A DNA stretch of 64,000 bases from Actinomadura spongiicola (GCF_003432485.1 NZ_QVNQ01000003.1:682001-746000), one strand, 5' to 3'; positions 43,458 to 52,945 are shown, counted from the first letter of the stretch. Numbers and translations are program-made. Notes: generated by a model from the sequence alone, not told the origin.

Positions 43458-45889
43458 GCCAGTGCGCCGAGCCGGGCTGTACCGGAACGATCGACGGCGG
43501 GTACTGCGTCCTGTGCGGCGTGGCCGCCTCCTCGTCCCCCGCCCCGCCCGCGCCCGACGCGTGCGCGCAGCCGGGGTGCGCCGGGAAGATCTCGGACGGC
43601 TACTGCGACGTCTGCGGCAATCCCCCGGCGAGCGTCCCGAGCGTGCCCGCGCCCCGGCCGCCGGTGGCCGTCCCCGACGACTCCTGTCCCCTGCCCGGCT
43701 GCGCAGGGACGATCATGGACGGCTACTGCGACGTCTGCGGCGCGCCGCCCGCCCACACGACCCTCACGTCCAGGGCCGAGGCGTCGGTCCACTCGGGCTC
43801 GACGGGAACCGGCTCGTCCGTGCGGACGGGCAGCGCCCGCACCGGGTCGGCGCGCTCGTCCGGCCGCCGCGGGATGCTCGGCGCCGGGCTGGTCGAGGTG
43901 CCGCGCGTCCCGTACCGGGACCCGTCCACGGCGGTGATGAGCGATCCGCAGGTCGCCGAGGGCAAACGGTTCTGCAGCAACTGCGACCATCCGGTCGGGC
44001 GCGGACGCGGCGGGCAGCCGGGCCGCACCGAGGGCTTCTGCCCCAAGTGCGGCGCCCGGTTCTCCTTCACCCCGAAGCTCCGTCCGGGCGATCTCCTCGG
44101 CGGGCAGTACGACGTGCTCGGCTGTCTCGCGCACGGCGGCCTCGGCTGGATCTACCTGGCCAAGGACCGCAACGTCAGCGACCGGTGGGTGGTGCTCAAG
44201 GGCCTGCTGGACAGCGGCGACGCCGACGCCAGCGCCGCCGCGGCGGCCGAGCGGGCCTTCCTCGCCGAGGTCGAGCACCCCAACATCGTCAAGATCTACA
44301 ACTTCGTCCAGCACGAGGGCGACGGCTACATCGTCATGGAGTACGTGGGCGGCCGGTCGCTGAAGGACATCCTGCTTCAGCAGCCGCAGCCCGCGGGCGA
44401 GAAGCATCTGCCGCTCGCGCAGGCCATCGCGTACGGGCTGGAAGTGCTGCGCGCGTTCGAGTACCTGCACGCGCAGGGGCTCGTCTACTGCGACTTCAAG
44501 CCGGACAACGTGATCCAGTCCGAGGAGCAGCTCCGGCTGATCGACCTCGGCGGCGTCCGGCGGTTGGACGATCCCAGCGGCGCCATCTACGGCACGGTCG
44601 GCTACCAGGCGCCCGAGATCGCCGACGCCGGGCCGTCGATCTCGTCCGACCTGTACACGGTCGGCCGGTCGCTGGCCGTGCTGAGCTTCCCGTTCCGCGG
44701 CTTCACCCGGACGTTCAGCACCTCGCTCCCGTCGCGCTCCGACGTGCCGGTGCTCCAGCGGTTCGAGTCGTTCGACCGCTTCCTGCGCAGGGCGACGCAT
44801 CCCGACCCGGCGCGGCGGTTCCAGGACGCGGCGGAGATGGCGGAGCAGCTCACCGGCGTGCTGCGGGAGGTCCTGGCCGCCGAGGACGGAAGGCCGCGTC
44901 CCGCCCCCTCCGGGCTGTTCGGCCCCGAACGGTTCACGACGCGGATGGCGGGCGGCGAGTCGGACGCGTCGGCGCTGCCGCCCGTCCCGCCCGAGGTGGC
45001 CGCGGCGGCGCTGCCGGTGCCGCTGGCCGACGGGTCCGACCCGGCCGCCGCGTTCGTCTCCGGGTTGAGCGCGCTGGAGCCCGAGCAAGTCGTGGAGGCG
45101 GTGAAGAACGCGCCGGAGCGCACGCCCGAGGTCAGGTTGACGCTCGCCCGCGTGAAGATCGAGCTGGGCGCGGCGGACGAGGCCACGGAACTGCTGGACG
45201 AGCTGACCGCCGAACGTCCCGACGACTGGCGGGTCGACTGGTACCGCGCCGTCGGGCTCCTGGCGCGGGGGCGGACGGCCGAGGCCGAACCCTGGTTCGA
45301 CCGGCTGTACGGGCTGTTGCCCGGCGAGGCCGCGCCCAAGCTGGCGCTCGCCTACTGCCGAGAACATACGGCGCCGCGGGACGCGGTCCGCCTGTACGAC
45401 ATGGTGTGGCGCACCGACCAGAGCTACATCAACGCGGCGTTCGGCCTCGCCCGCGTCCATCTGGCGGCGGGCGACCGCCGCGCGGCGGTCGCCGCGCTGG
45501 ACTCGGTGCCGAAGATCTCCATCCAGTACCTGCCCGCGCAGGTGGCGGCGATCGCGACGGTGGTGCGGGGCCGCAACCCCGCGGAGCTGACGGCCGCGGA
45601 ACTCGTCGGCGCTGGCGACCGTCTCACCGCCCTCGACCTGGACGCCGAGCGGCGCGACCGGCTCGCCGCCGAGGTGTTGGAGGCCGCACTCGACTGGCTC
45701 CTGGACGGGCCGGGCACGGCGGCCGGGACGCGAGGCGGCTCCGTCCTCGGCACGCCGTTCGCCGAGCCGAAGCTGCGCCGCCTGCTGGAGTCGACGTACC
45801 GGGAGCTGGCGCGACGCACCCGGGACCGGGAGGAGTGCCGGCGGCTCGTGGACTCCGCGAACGCCGTCCGTCCGAGGACGCTGCTGTGA
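43454..45889 (+). CDS. pknG: PknG-type serine/threonine protein kinase
   Basis: An 811-residue soluble kinase. Order: three short Cys modules in the first 95 residues (such as CAGKISDGYCDVCG), a rubredoxin-like knuckle (CSNCDHPV ... FCPKCGARF) near 175-200, a kinase domain (LGGQYDVLGCLAHGGLGWIY, catalytic Lys in VVLKGLL, YCDFKPDNV in place of HRD, IDLGGVRRL, GTVGYQAPEI) and a C-terminal TPR-like region to about 810. This is the PknG plan. In mycobacteria PknG phosphorylates the FHA protein GarA to control 2-oxoglutarate use. It is coupled to both neighbours by four-base overlaps. The extra N-terminal Cys triplet is unusual. Confidence 0.93.
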   Translation: MSQCAEPGCTGTIDGGYCVLCGVAASSSPAPPAPDACAQPGCAGKISDGYCDVCGNPPASVPSVPAPRPPVAVPDDSCPLPGCAGTIMDGYCDVCGAPPAHTTLTSRAEASVHSGSTGTGSSVRTGSARTGSARSSGRRGMLGAGLVEVPRVPYRDPSTAVMSDPQVAEGKRFCSNCDHPVGRGRGGQPGRTEGFCPKCGARFSFTPKLRPGDLLGGQYDVLGCLAHGGLGWIYLAKDRNVSDRWVVLKGLLDSGDADASAAAAAERAFLAEVEHPNIVKIYNFVQHEGDGYIVMEYVGGRSLKDILLQQPQPAGEKHLPLAQAIAYGLEVLRAFEYLHAQGLVYCDFKPDNVIQSEEQLRLIDLGGVRRLDDPSGAIYGTVGYQAPEIADAGPSISSDLYTVGRSLAVLSFPFRGFTRTFSTSLPSRSDVPVLQRFESFDRFLRRATHPDPARRFQDAAEMAEQLTGVLREVLAAEDGRPRPAPSGLFGPERFTTRMAGGESDASALPPVPPEVAAAALPVPLADGSDPAAAFVSGLSALEPEQVVEAVKNAPERTPEVRLTLARVKIELGAADEATELLDELTAERPDDWRVDWYRAVGLLARGRTAEAEPWFDRLYGLLPGEAAPKLALAYCREHTAPRDAVRLYDMVWRTDQSYINAAFGLARVHLAAGDRRAAVAALDSVPKISIQYLPAQVAAIATVVRGRNPAELTAAELVGAGDRLTALDLDAERRDRLAAEVLEAALDWLLDGPGTAAGTRGGSVLGTPFAEPKLRRLLESTYRELARRTRDREECRRLVDSANAVRPRTLL

Positions 45890-47121
45890 CCGGCGACCCG
45901 AACGGCGCGAAGGCGGCGGAGCTGGCCTGCCCCGCCTGCGGGGAGATCGTGTTCGCGGGCGAGGTGTTCTGCGAGGAGTGCGGGCACCGGCTCGCCGGGG
46001 CGCAGCCCCCGGAACCGCCCGCCGAACCGGCCCCCGTCGAGGTGCCGCCCGCCGGACCGGCCGGGCGTTCCTGCCCGGGATGCGGCGGGACGGTCATCGA
46101 CGTGGACGGCTACTGCGGGTCCTGCGGGCTGCGCCAGCCCGCAGAACGCGACCACGTGGAGATGACGGTCACCGCCCGGCGGGGCGGGACGAACGGGACG
46201 CGGCCGGTGGTCGCGGCGGGCGCGAGCGACCGCGGACGGCGCTACAGCCGCAACGAGGACGCGCTCGCCATCGTCGCGCACACCGCCGGGGTCGCGGCCG
46301 TGGTGTCGGACGGCGTCGGCTCGTCGCAGCGTCCCGACGAGGCCTCCCGCGCGGCCGCCGAGACGGGCGCCGCCGAGCTGGTGGCGCGGCTGGACGCGGG
46401 CGAGGACCCGGAGGACGCCACCCGGCTGGCGGCGTTGAAGGCCGCCGCGGCCGTCGCGGCGCTGGGCACGTCCCCGGGGGACGCGCCGTCCTGCACGTAC
46501 GTGTCGGCGGTGACGCGCGGCGCGGCGGTCACGGTCGGCTGGGTCGGCGACAGCCGCGCGTACTGGCTGTCCGCGGACGGCGCCGTCGAGTCCGCCGAGG
46601 AGATCGAGGACGTCGAGCTCGCCGAGGTGAGCACCGGCGACATGGCGGAGCTGGGCCCGTCCCGCCGCCTCACCGACGACGACTCGTGGGCCGCGTTCAT
46701 GGTGGCCGAGGGGTCGCTGACCGAGGCCGAGGCCGAGGCGCACCCGAACGCGCACGTCATCACGGCCTGGCTGGGCGCGGACGCCGGGGAGGTCCGCCCG
46801 CACGTCGCCTCGTTCCGTCCGGCCGGGCCCGGCACGTTGCTGGTGTGCAGCGACGGCCTGTGGAACTACTTCCCGGAGGCCCGCGACCTCGCCGCGCTCC
46901 TGACCCCCGGCCTCGACGTCCCCGCCGACAGGTCCGACGCGTCCGCCGCGGCCGATCCGGCGGCCGATCCGCTCGGCGCCGCGCGGACGCTCGTCCGCCA
47001 CGCCCTGGACGCGGGCGGCCGCGACAACATCACGGTCGCCGTCATCCCGCTTCCGTCCCCCGCCGCCCCGCAGAGCAGCATCCCCCAGAGCACGTCGCCG
47101 AGCACGGAGCAGCCCCGATGA
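45886..47121 (+). CDS. PP2C phosphatase with N-terminal zinc ribbons
   Basis: A 411-residue PPM-family phosphatase, the probable antagonist of the adjacent kinase. Two Cys4 ribbons come first (CPACGEIVFAGEVFCEECG and CPGCGGTVIDVDGYCGSCG), then the catalytic domain with YSRNEDALAI, VVSDGVGSSQ, VGWVGDSRAYWL, LLVCSDGLWNYF and GRDNITVAV; all metal-binding Asp residues are present. GTG 45886 overlaps the pknG stop codon. It has no membrane segment and acts in the cytosol. Confidence 0.93.
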   Translation: MTGDPNGAKAAELACPACGEIVFAGEVFCEECGHRLAGAQPPEPPAEPAPVEVPPAGPAGRSCPGCGGTVIDVDGYCGSCGLRQPAERDHVEMTVTARRGGTNGTRPVVAAGASDRGRRYSRNEDALAIVAHTAGVAAVVSDGVGSSQRPDEASRAAAETGAAELVARLDAGEDPEDATRLAALKAAAAVAALGTSPGDAPSCTYVSAVTRGAAVTVGWVGDSRAYWLSADGAVESAEEIEDVELAEVSTGDMAELGPSRRLTDDDSWAAFMVAEGSLTEAEAEAHPNAHVITAWLGADAGEVRPHVASFRPAGPGTLLVCSDGLWNYFPEARDLAALLTPGLDVPADRSDASAAADPAADPLGAARTLVRHALDAGGRDNITVAVIPLPSPAAPQSSIPQSTSPSTEQPR

Positions 47122-48455
47122 GCGAGCAGCCACAGTTCACCGTCAAGATCGACCAGAACAAGTACCTGCCCGAGGGCGGCCGCGAGGTGCACGCCATCGT
47201 GTCCGTCGAGGCGACCGCGGCCGAGGGGGCCGCGCCCGTCTCGGCGTCCACCCGGGCGTCCGAGGTCATCATCATCGACACCTCGGGCTCGATGTCCTAC
47301 CCCGACACGAAGCTGCGGGCGGCGATCGCGGCGGCGAAGGTCGCGATCGACACGCTGCGGGACGGCGTCGAGTTCGCGGTCGTGTCCGGGTCCAACGTCG
47401 CCAAGATGGTGTTCCCGGCCCGGCCCGGCCTCGTCGCCGCGACCCCGGAGACCCGGGAGCAGGCGAAGGTCGCGTTGAACAGGCTGAAGGCGTCCGGCGG
47501 CACCGCGATCGGGTCGTGGCTGCGTCTCGCCGACGAACTGTTCGACGACGTGCAGGGCGGCATCCGGCACGCGATCCTGCTGACGGACGGCAAGAACCAG
47601 CACGAGACGCCTGAGGAGCTCGAAGCCGTGTTGCTCCGCTGCGAGCGCCGGTTCGTGTGCGACTGCCGTGGCGTCGGCACCGACTGGGAGGTCGCCGAAC
47701 TCCGCAAGATCGCGTCCGCGCTGCTCGGCACGGTGGACATCGTCGCCGACCCGGCCGGTCTCGTCGCCGACTTCCAGGCGATGACGGAGGCGGCGATGGG
47801 CAAGTCCGTCGCGGACGTCGCGCTGCGGGTGTGGACGCCGCAGACCGCGAACCTGAAGTTCGTCAAGCAGGTCCTCCCGTCGGTGGAGGATCTGACCGGC
47901 AGACGCGTCGAGTCGGCTCCGCAGGCGGGCGACTACCCGCTCGGCGCGTGGGGCGCCGAGGCCCGTGACTACCACATCTGCGTGGAGGTGTCGCCCGGCG
48001 AGGTCGGCAAGGAGCTGCGCGCCGCCTGGGTGAAGCTCGTCGTGCCCGGCGCGCCCGGCGAGGAGGCCCAGGTCCTCGCGACCGGCAACGTGCTGGCGCA
48101 GTGGACGGACGACGAGGCGCGCTCGACGAAGATCAACGCCCGGGTGGCGCACTACACGGGCCAGGCGGAGCTGGCCGCCGCCATCCAGGAGGGGTTGCAG
48201 GCCCGCAAGGACGGCGACATCGACACCGCGACCGCGCGGCTCGGCCGGGCCGTGGTGCTGGCGAACGAGGCCGGCAACGACGAGATCACCTCGATGCTGC
48301 GCCGGGTGGTGGACGTCGTCGACCTGGGGACCGGCACCGTCCGGTTGAAGCGCGAGGTCAACAAGGCCGACGAGATGGAGCTGGACACCCGGTCCAGCAA
48401 GACCGTCCGGACGCGCAAGGACGAGACCGTGACGACCCTCCGGGGCGAGGGCTGA
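47118..48455 (+). CDS. von Willebrand factor A domain protein
   Basis: A 445-residue cytosolic VWA protein. The MIDAS metal site is intact: IIIDTSGSMSYPDTK, the Thr in ASGGTAIGSWL and the Asp in ILLTDGKNQHE. A beta-rich region follows (about 240-360) and a helical C-terminus with AIQEGLQARKDGDIDTATARL. Such domains mediate metal-dependent protein binding. Four-base overlap with the phosphatase gene and two-base spacing to the FHA gene place it inside the operon, so it is probably a regulatory binding partner. No membrane helix is seen. Confidence 0.92.
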   Translation: MSEQPQFTVKIDQNKYLPEGGREVHAIVSVEATAAEGAAPVSASTRASEVIIIDTSGSMSYPDTKLRAAIAAAKVAIDTLRDGVEFAVVSGSNVAKMVFPARPGLVAATPETREQAKVALNRLKASGGTAIGSWLRLADELFDDVQGGIRHAILLTDGKNQHETPEELEAVLLRCERRFVCDCRGVGTDWEVAELRKIASALLGTVDIVADPAGLVADFQAMTEAAMGKSVADVALRVWTPQTANLKFVKQVLPSVEDLTGRRVESAPQAGDYPLGAWGAEARDYHICVEVSPGEVGKELRAAWVKLVVPGAPGEEAQVLATGNVLAQWTDDEARSTKINARVAHYTGQAELAAAIQEGLQARKDGDIDTATARLGRAVVLANEAGNDEITSMLRRVVDVVDLGTGTVRLKREVNKADEMELDTRSSKTVRTRKDETVTTLRGEG

Positions 48456-48457
48456 AC

Positions 48458-49273
48458 ATGCCGACCTGCCCCAACGGACACTCCTCGCGGGCGTCCGACT
48501 ACTGCGACGTCTGCGGCGAACGCATGGTCCCGTCCGCCCCCTCCTCCCCGACCGGCGAGGGCATGAGCGCGTCGGAGCCGCGGCCACCGTACTCGCCGCA
48601 GCCGCCCGTGACCGGCAAGGGCGGCGCGAGGCCGTGTCCCGACTGCGGAACGCCCGGCACCGACCGGTTCTGCGAGGCGTGCGGCTACGACTTCGCGACC
48701 GGCGGCGGCAGGCCCACGCCGCGGACGGCCCCGGCCAACCCGGCCCCGCCCGTCCCGCCGCCCCCTCCGGCGCCGCCCACGCCCTTCACGCCCACGCCCA
48801 CGCCACCGTCGCCGCCGGAGTCGCAGGCTCAGCCCGCCTCCCCGGCGCCCGTGCCGTCGACCGTCTGGACGGCCGTCGTGACGGCCGACCGCGACTACTA
48901 CAACTCGATCATCGCCGAAGAGGGCCCCGACTCGGCGTCCCTCACGTTCCCTCCGTACGCGCCCGAGCGGCGGATCACGCTCACCGGGCGGCAGGTGCGC
49001 ATCGGACGGCGCGGCTCGTCGCAGCCGTCCCGGCCCGAGATCGACCTGCGCGAGCCGCCCGAGGACCCGGGCATCTCCCACGTCCACGCGGTCCTGCTGG
49101 CCAAGCCGGACGGCACCTGGACGCTCGTCGACCCCGGCTCCACCAACGGAACGTGCATGAACGGCTCGATGGAGCCGATCCCGAACAACGTGGAGGTCCC
49201 CGTCTCCGACGGCGACCGGATCCATGTGGGCGCGTGGACCACGATCACGCTCATCCGAGACGAGGCGACATGA
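48458..49273 (+). CDS. FHA domain protein with two zinc ribbons
   Basis: A 271-residue phosphothreonine reader. It has two N-terminal Cys4 modules (CPNGHSSRASDYCDVCG and CPDCGTPGTDRFCEACG), a Pro-rich linker of about 60 residues, and a C-terminal FHA domain with RIGRRGSSQ, ISHVHAVLL and DPGSTNGTCMNG, so the phosphate-contacting Arg, Ser and Asn are present. It takes the place that GarA has relative to mycobacterial PknG, but I see no GarA-like ETTS phospho-site. It overlaps the GlnX-like gene by four bases. Confidence 0.93.
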   Translation: MPTCPNGHSSRASDYCDVCGERMVPSAPSSPTGEGMSASEPRPPYSPQPPVTGKGGARPCPDCGTPGTDRFCEACGYDFATGGGRPTPRTAPANPAPPVPPPPPAPPTPFTPTPTPPSPPESQAQPASPAPVPSTVWTAVVTADRDYYNSIIAEEGPDSASLTFPPYAPERRITLTGRQVRIGRRGSSQPSRPEIDLREPPEDPGISHVHAVLLAKPDGTWTLVDPGSTNGTCMNGSMEPIPNNVEVPVSDGDRIHVGAWTTITLIRDEAT

Positions 49274-50790
49274 CGGCCGTTCCGCAGGTTCCCCCGGCGG
49301 GCCGGCCGGACCCCTCCGCACGGCGGCGGCCCACCTCGGTCGCGCGCCGGCGATCCTCCGGCCGGCTGTGGCGGGCGCCCGGACCGACCCCGACCGGCGT
49401 CGCGCGGCTGCTTCCCCGCACGGTCGCGGCCCGCGTCCGGACGTTGACGGCGGTCGCGGCCGTCCTGCTCGTGGCGCTGCTGGCCATCGCGTGGTGGGCG
49501 ATCGCGAACGCCCGTGAAGGCGTCCGGGTGATCGGGCAGGACGCCGGCCCGCAGGTCGTCGCGACCGGCGACCTTTACTTCCAGCTCACCGACATGGACG
49601 CGCAACTCGCGAACGCGCTGCTGATCGGCGGCGCCGCGGGCGGCGGGCGCGACCAGGCCCTCGCCCGCTACGACGAGAACCGGCAGAAGGCGAGTGCCGC
49701 GCTGCTCAAGGCCGCCAAGCTCGCCGACGAGCGAACCGAGGACAACACCGCCCGCGACGTCCTCGACGCGCTGGGCCGCTACGAGCGTCTCGCCGGGCAG
49801 GCGCTGCTGCTCGACCAACAGTCCGACCATGCGTCCGGGCCGCCGTCGCAGCGGGTCATCGACCTCTACCGGCAGGCGACCGACCTGATGAAGCTGGACC
49901 TGCTGCCCAAGGCGTACAACCTCACGCTCGACAACGGCACCCTCGTCCGGCACACCTACGAGGACAAACGGTCGGCCGTCCTCACGGGCCGCACCTGGAT
50001 CCTCGTCACGGGCGTGGCGCTGCTCGCCGTCCTCACCGGTCTCCAGGTCTTCCTGGCGAGACGCTTCCGCAGGCTGCTGAACGTGCCGCTGGCGGCGGCC
50101 ACGCTCGGCACCCTCCTGCTCGTCGTCGCGGGCGCCGCGATGCTGTCCGGTCAGGCGAGCCACCTCCGCAAGGCCAAGCAGGAGGGCTTCGACTCGATGC
50201 TGGCGCTGTCCCGGACACGCACCATCAGCAACAGCGCCGCCGCCGACGAGACCCGGTTCCTGCTCGACCCCGGACGGGCCGACGCGTACGAACAGGTCTA
50301 TCTGAGCAAGTCGCAGACCGTCCTGTATCTGAAGGCGGGGAACCTGGACGAGTACAACGCGGCTGTGCAGAAGGACCTGTCGTTCGTACCTGGCCGCGCG
50401 CCGTTCCTCGGGTTCCTGGGCACGGAGGCCAACAGGCCCACCGAGTCGGACGAACGACGCACGCAACTGGTGGACGCCCTGAACAAGGTGCTGAAGGACT
50501 ACCAGAAGGTGCAGGCGAACGACCGTCAGATGCGGAACCTCGTCCACAGCGGGAAACGCGCCGAGGCCGTCGCCGCCCGCGGAACGTCCGCCGCCGACTT
50601 CACCGAGTACGACCGGTCGTTGCAGGTTCTGGCGGGCATCCACCAGAAGGCGTTCGACGAGGCGGTGAAGGACGGCGACGACGGTACGGGCGGCTGGTAC
50701 ACCGTGCTGCCGGTCGCGGGCGCCGTCATCGCCCTGCTCGTGCTCGTCGGCGTCCGTCCCCGCCTCGCCGAATACCGGTGGTCCAAGTGA
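49270..50790 (+). CDS. glnX: GlnX-like membrane sensor protein
   Basis: A 506-residue membrane protein. A basic cytoplasmic N-terminus of about 60 residues precedes helix 1 (LTAVAAVLLVALLAIAWWAI), an outer domain of ~150 residues, helices 2 and 3 (ILVTGVALLAVLTGLQVF, AAATLGTLLLVVAGAAML), a second outer domain and a terminal helix near the C-end (VLPVAGAVIALLVLVGV). This four-helix, two-loop form is that of GlnX, which in mycobacteria relays GlnH ligand binding to PknG. Both neighbours overlap it by four bases. Name assigned by context and layout, not by a strong motif. Confidence 0.8.
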   Translation: MTAVPQVPPAGRPDPSARRRPTSVARRRSSGRLWRAPGPTPTGVARLLPRTVAARVRTLTAVAAVLLVALLAIAWWAIANAREGVRVIGQDAGPQVVATGDLYFQLTDMDAQLANALLIGGAAGGGRDQALARYDENRQKASAALLKAAKLADERTEDNTARDVLDALGRYERLAGQALLLDQQSDHASGPPSQRVIDLYRQATDLMKLDLLPKAYNLTLDNGTLVRHTYEDKRSAVLTGRTWILVTGVALLAVLTGLQVFLARRFRRLLNVPLAAATLGTLLLVVAGAAMLSGQASHLRKAKQEGFDSMLALSRTRTISNSAAADETRFLLDPGRADAYEQVYLSKSQTVLYLKAGNLDEYNAAVQKDLSFVPGRAPFLGFLGTEANRPTESDERRTQLVDALNKVLKDYQKVQANDRQMRNLVHSGKRAEAVAARGTSAADFTEYDRSLQVLAGIHQKAFDEAVKDGDDGTGGWYTVLPVAGAVIALLVLVGVRPRLAEYRWSK

Positions 50791-51611
50791 ACGGGCGCCG
50801 CGTCGCCGCGGCACTGCTCGCGGTGTTCGTCCTGGCGGCGGGCACCGCGTGCGGCATCGCGGACGCGGACGAGACCTCCGTCGCCACCAAGGACACCCTC
50901 GTCATCGGCGTCAACGCCGACCAGCCGGGCGTCGGCGAACGCACCGAGAGCGGCTCGTACGAGGGCTTCGACATCGACATCGCCCGGGAGATCGCCGAAC
51001 GTCTCCGCGTCACCGACGTCACCTTCACTCCGGTCACGTCGGCGACGCGGGAGGAGATGATCCAGAACGGCGACGTCGACCTCGTCGTGGCCAGCTACTC
51101 GGTGACGCCCGAACGCAAGGTGAAGGTGTCGTTCGCGGGCCCCTACTACGTGGCGCACCAGGACATCCTCGTCCGCCGGTCCGACACCGCGATCCGGAGC
51201 ATCCACGACCTGCAGGACCGGCGGCTCTGCCGGGTGCCGGGCTCGGTGTCGTTCCCCCGCGTCCACGACGAGCAGGGCGTCGCCGCGCGGCCCGTGGTCG
51301 CGAACGGCTACTCCGGCTGTCTCACCGGCCTGACCGCCGGGGCCATGGACGCCGTCTCCACCGACGACCTGATCCTCGCGGGCCTCGCGTCGAGGCACGG
51401 CCGCGACCTCAGGATCGTGAACGCCCCGTTCACCGACGAGCCGTACGGGGTCGGCATCCGGAAGTCCGACGTGAACGGCTGCGAGGCCGTCAACAAGGCG
51501 ATCACGCGGATGTACCAGGACGGCACCGCCGCCCGGCTCCTGGCCAAATGGTTCGCCCCCGTCGGCCTCAAGGTCACCACGACCGTCCCGCAATTCGAAG
51601 GCTGTGTCTGA
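50787..51611 (+). CDS. glnH: GlnH-like amino acid-binding lipoprotein
   Basis: A 274-residue polar amino acid-binding protein. The N-terminus is a lipoprotein-like signal (LLAVFVLAAGTAC). The mature part has LVIGVNADQPGVG, YEGFDIDIAREIAERL, NGDVDLVVASYSVTPERK, FAGPYYVAHQDILV and DEPYGVGIRKSD, the standard family 3 binding-protein blocks. No permease or ATPase gene is present, so it is likely the ligand-sensing partner of GlnX and not a transport subunit. GTG 50787 overlaps the glnX stop codon; GTG 50778 is an alternative. Confidence 0.9.
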   Translation: MNGRRVAAALLAVFVLAAGTACGIADADETSVATKDTLVIGVNADQPGVGERTESGSYEGFDIDIAREIAERLRVTDVTFTPVTSATREEMIQNGDVDLVVASYSVTPERKVKVSFAGPYYVAHQDILVRRSDTAIRSIHDLQDRRLCRVPGSVSFPRVHDEQGVAARPVVANGYSGCLTGLTAGAMDAVSTDDLILAGLASRHGRDLRIVNAPFTDEPYGVGIRKSDVNGCEAVNKAITRMYQDGTAARLLAKWFAPVGLKVTTTVPQFEGCV

Positions 51612-51784
51612 ATTCCGTGACCGAGAGCACGGAAACGACTACGGAATGGCACGGTAAGGGTCGGTGACACCGGCCGGTCACTGAGATCAGTCGGTTACGT
51701 AAGTGTCAGTCGGCGCGCGTGATCGTAAGTTATGGTCGCGAACAAAACCCGTTCCGGTAAGTACCGTCACGCCCGAGGAGTGCA

Positions 51785-52945
51785 ATGACGACGGTCATCC
51801 TGGTGGTGATGTGCGTCGTGGTGGGGGCGCTCGAACTCTACGCGGGCAAGCAGAGCCGGGACCAGGCGAACGCCTTCTCCCGGCGGATCGAGGAACTGAA
51901 CGAGCAGGTCACCAAGCAGAACAACGTCCTCGTCACGGTGGGCGAACGGCTCAGCGCCGACCTCACCCGCGTCAAACAGGACGTGCTGCCCGCGCTCGAC
52001 ACCCGCCTACGGCAGAACACCGGGCAGGTCGAGGAGCTCGCGGACCTCGTCCACCAGGCCGACGACTTCCTGCGGAAGCAGGCCGACCGGATGCGCGACC
52101 TCGAACAGCAGCGGATCACCCTCACGGCCCTGCGCCGCAAACTGACCGAGGTGGAGACGTCCGTCCGCGCCGTCACCCGAACCGGCGCCGAGGCGATCGA
52201 GGGCAGGGTCGACCTGGCGCTCGGCCGCCTGGACGACCTCGAACGCGGCGGCACGGAGATCCTGGAACTCCAGCGCTCCCTCACCCGGACGCTGGAGGGC
52301 GTCGAGGACGTCGTCACCGAACTGCTCCAGTTCACCGAGGGCGAGCTGGACGACACCGTCACGGCCACCCTCACCGGCCGTCCCAACGGCCACGCCGTCA
52401 CCGCCACAGGCCGCCTCTGGACACGCGACGACCAGCTCGACGACATCCTCGGCGAAATGTACGAGCGGTGCGTACGGGCCAGCAGACTGAACGTCCGATT
52501 CCGGACGGTGGAGGGCCAGGACGGCCCCGGCTCACCGGAACGCCGCCGCTACTTCCTCGGCGGGCAGGACACCGAGGACCTCGCGGGCGCCTTCCTCGCC
52601 CTGCTGATCTCCACCGGCGCGGACCTCCCGAAGAACGGCGCCCGCCGCGGCCTCACCCGCGTCGAACCCGGTGTCCCCCCGGGCGTCGAACCGAACCGGC
52701 CACCCGAGGACGAAGCCGCCCTCAAGGCCCTCCTGCGCACGCTGTCCGAAAGCTCCGGCGCCGTCGCGCAGATCGGCCCCCTCATGGCCGTCCGCACTCG
52801 CGACGAACTCCTGTGCGGCGTCCTGACCGCCGAACAGTCCCTGGAAAACGACGAGGTGTTCTGGGACCCGTCCGCCGCAGCCGTCCGCCTACGCCGACTC
52901 CCGTCCCACCAACTCTGGGACCTCACCCCCTGGGCAACCCCATAA
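51785..52945 (+). CDS. membrane-anchored coiled-coil protein
   Basis: A 386-residue protein with one N-terminal helix (MTTVILVVMCVVVGALELYA), a long cytoplasmic coiled coil (about 22-190, e.g. NAFSRRIEELNEQVTKQNNV) and a globular C-terminal domain ending DLTPWATP. It is 173 bp from glnH and on the same strand, so it may belong to the PknG regulon or have its own promoter. Three decayed copies of its last ~29 codons lie downstream. No known family is recognised; the form suggests a membrane scaffold. Confidence 0.8.
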   Translation: MTTVILVVMCVVVGALELYAGKQSRDQANAFSRRIEELNEQVTKQNNVLVTVGERLSADLTRVKQDVLPALDTRLRQNTGQVEELADLVHQADDFLRKQADRMRDLEQQRITLTALRRKLTEVETSVRAVTRTGAEAIEGRVDLALGRLDDLERGGTEILELQRSLTRTLEGVEDVVTELLQFTEGELDDTVTATLTGRPNGHAVTATGRLWTRDDQLDDILGEMYERCVRASRLNVRFRTVEGQDGPGSPERRRYFLGGQDTEDLAGAFLALLISTGADLPKNGARRGLTRVEPGVPPGVEPNRPPEDEAALKALLRTLSESSGAVAQIGPLMAVRTRDELLCGVLTAEQSLENDEVFWDPSAAAVRLRRLPSHQLWDLTPWATP

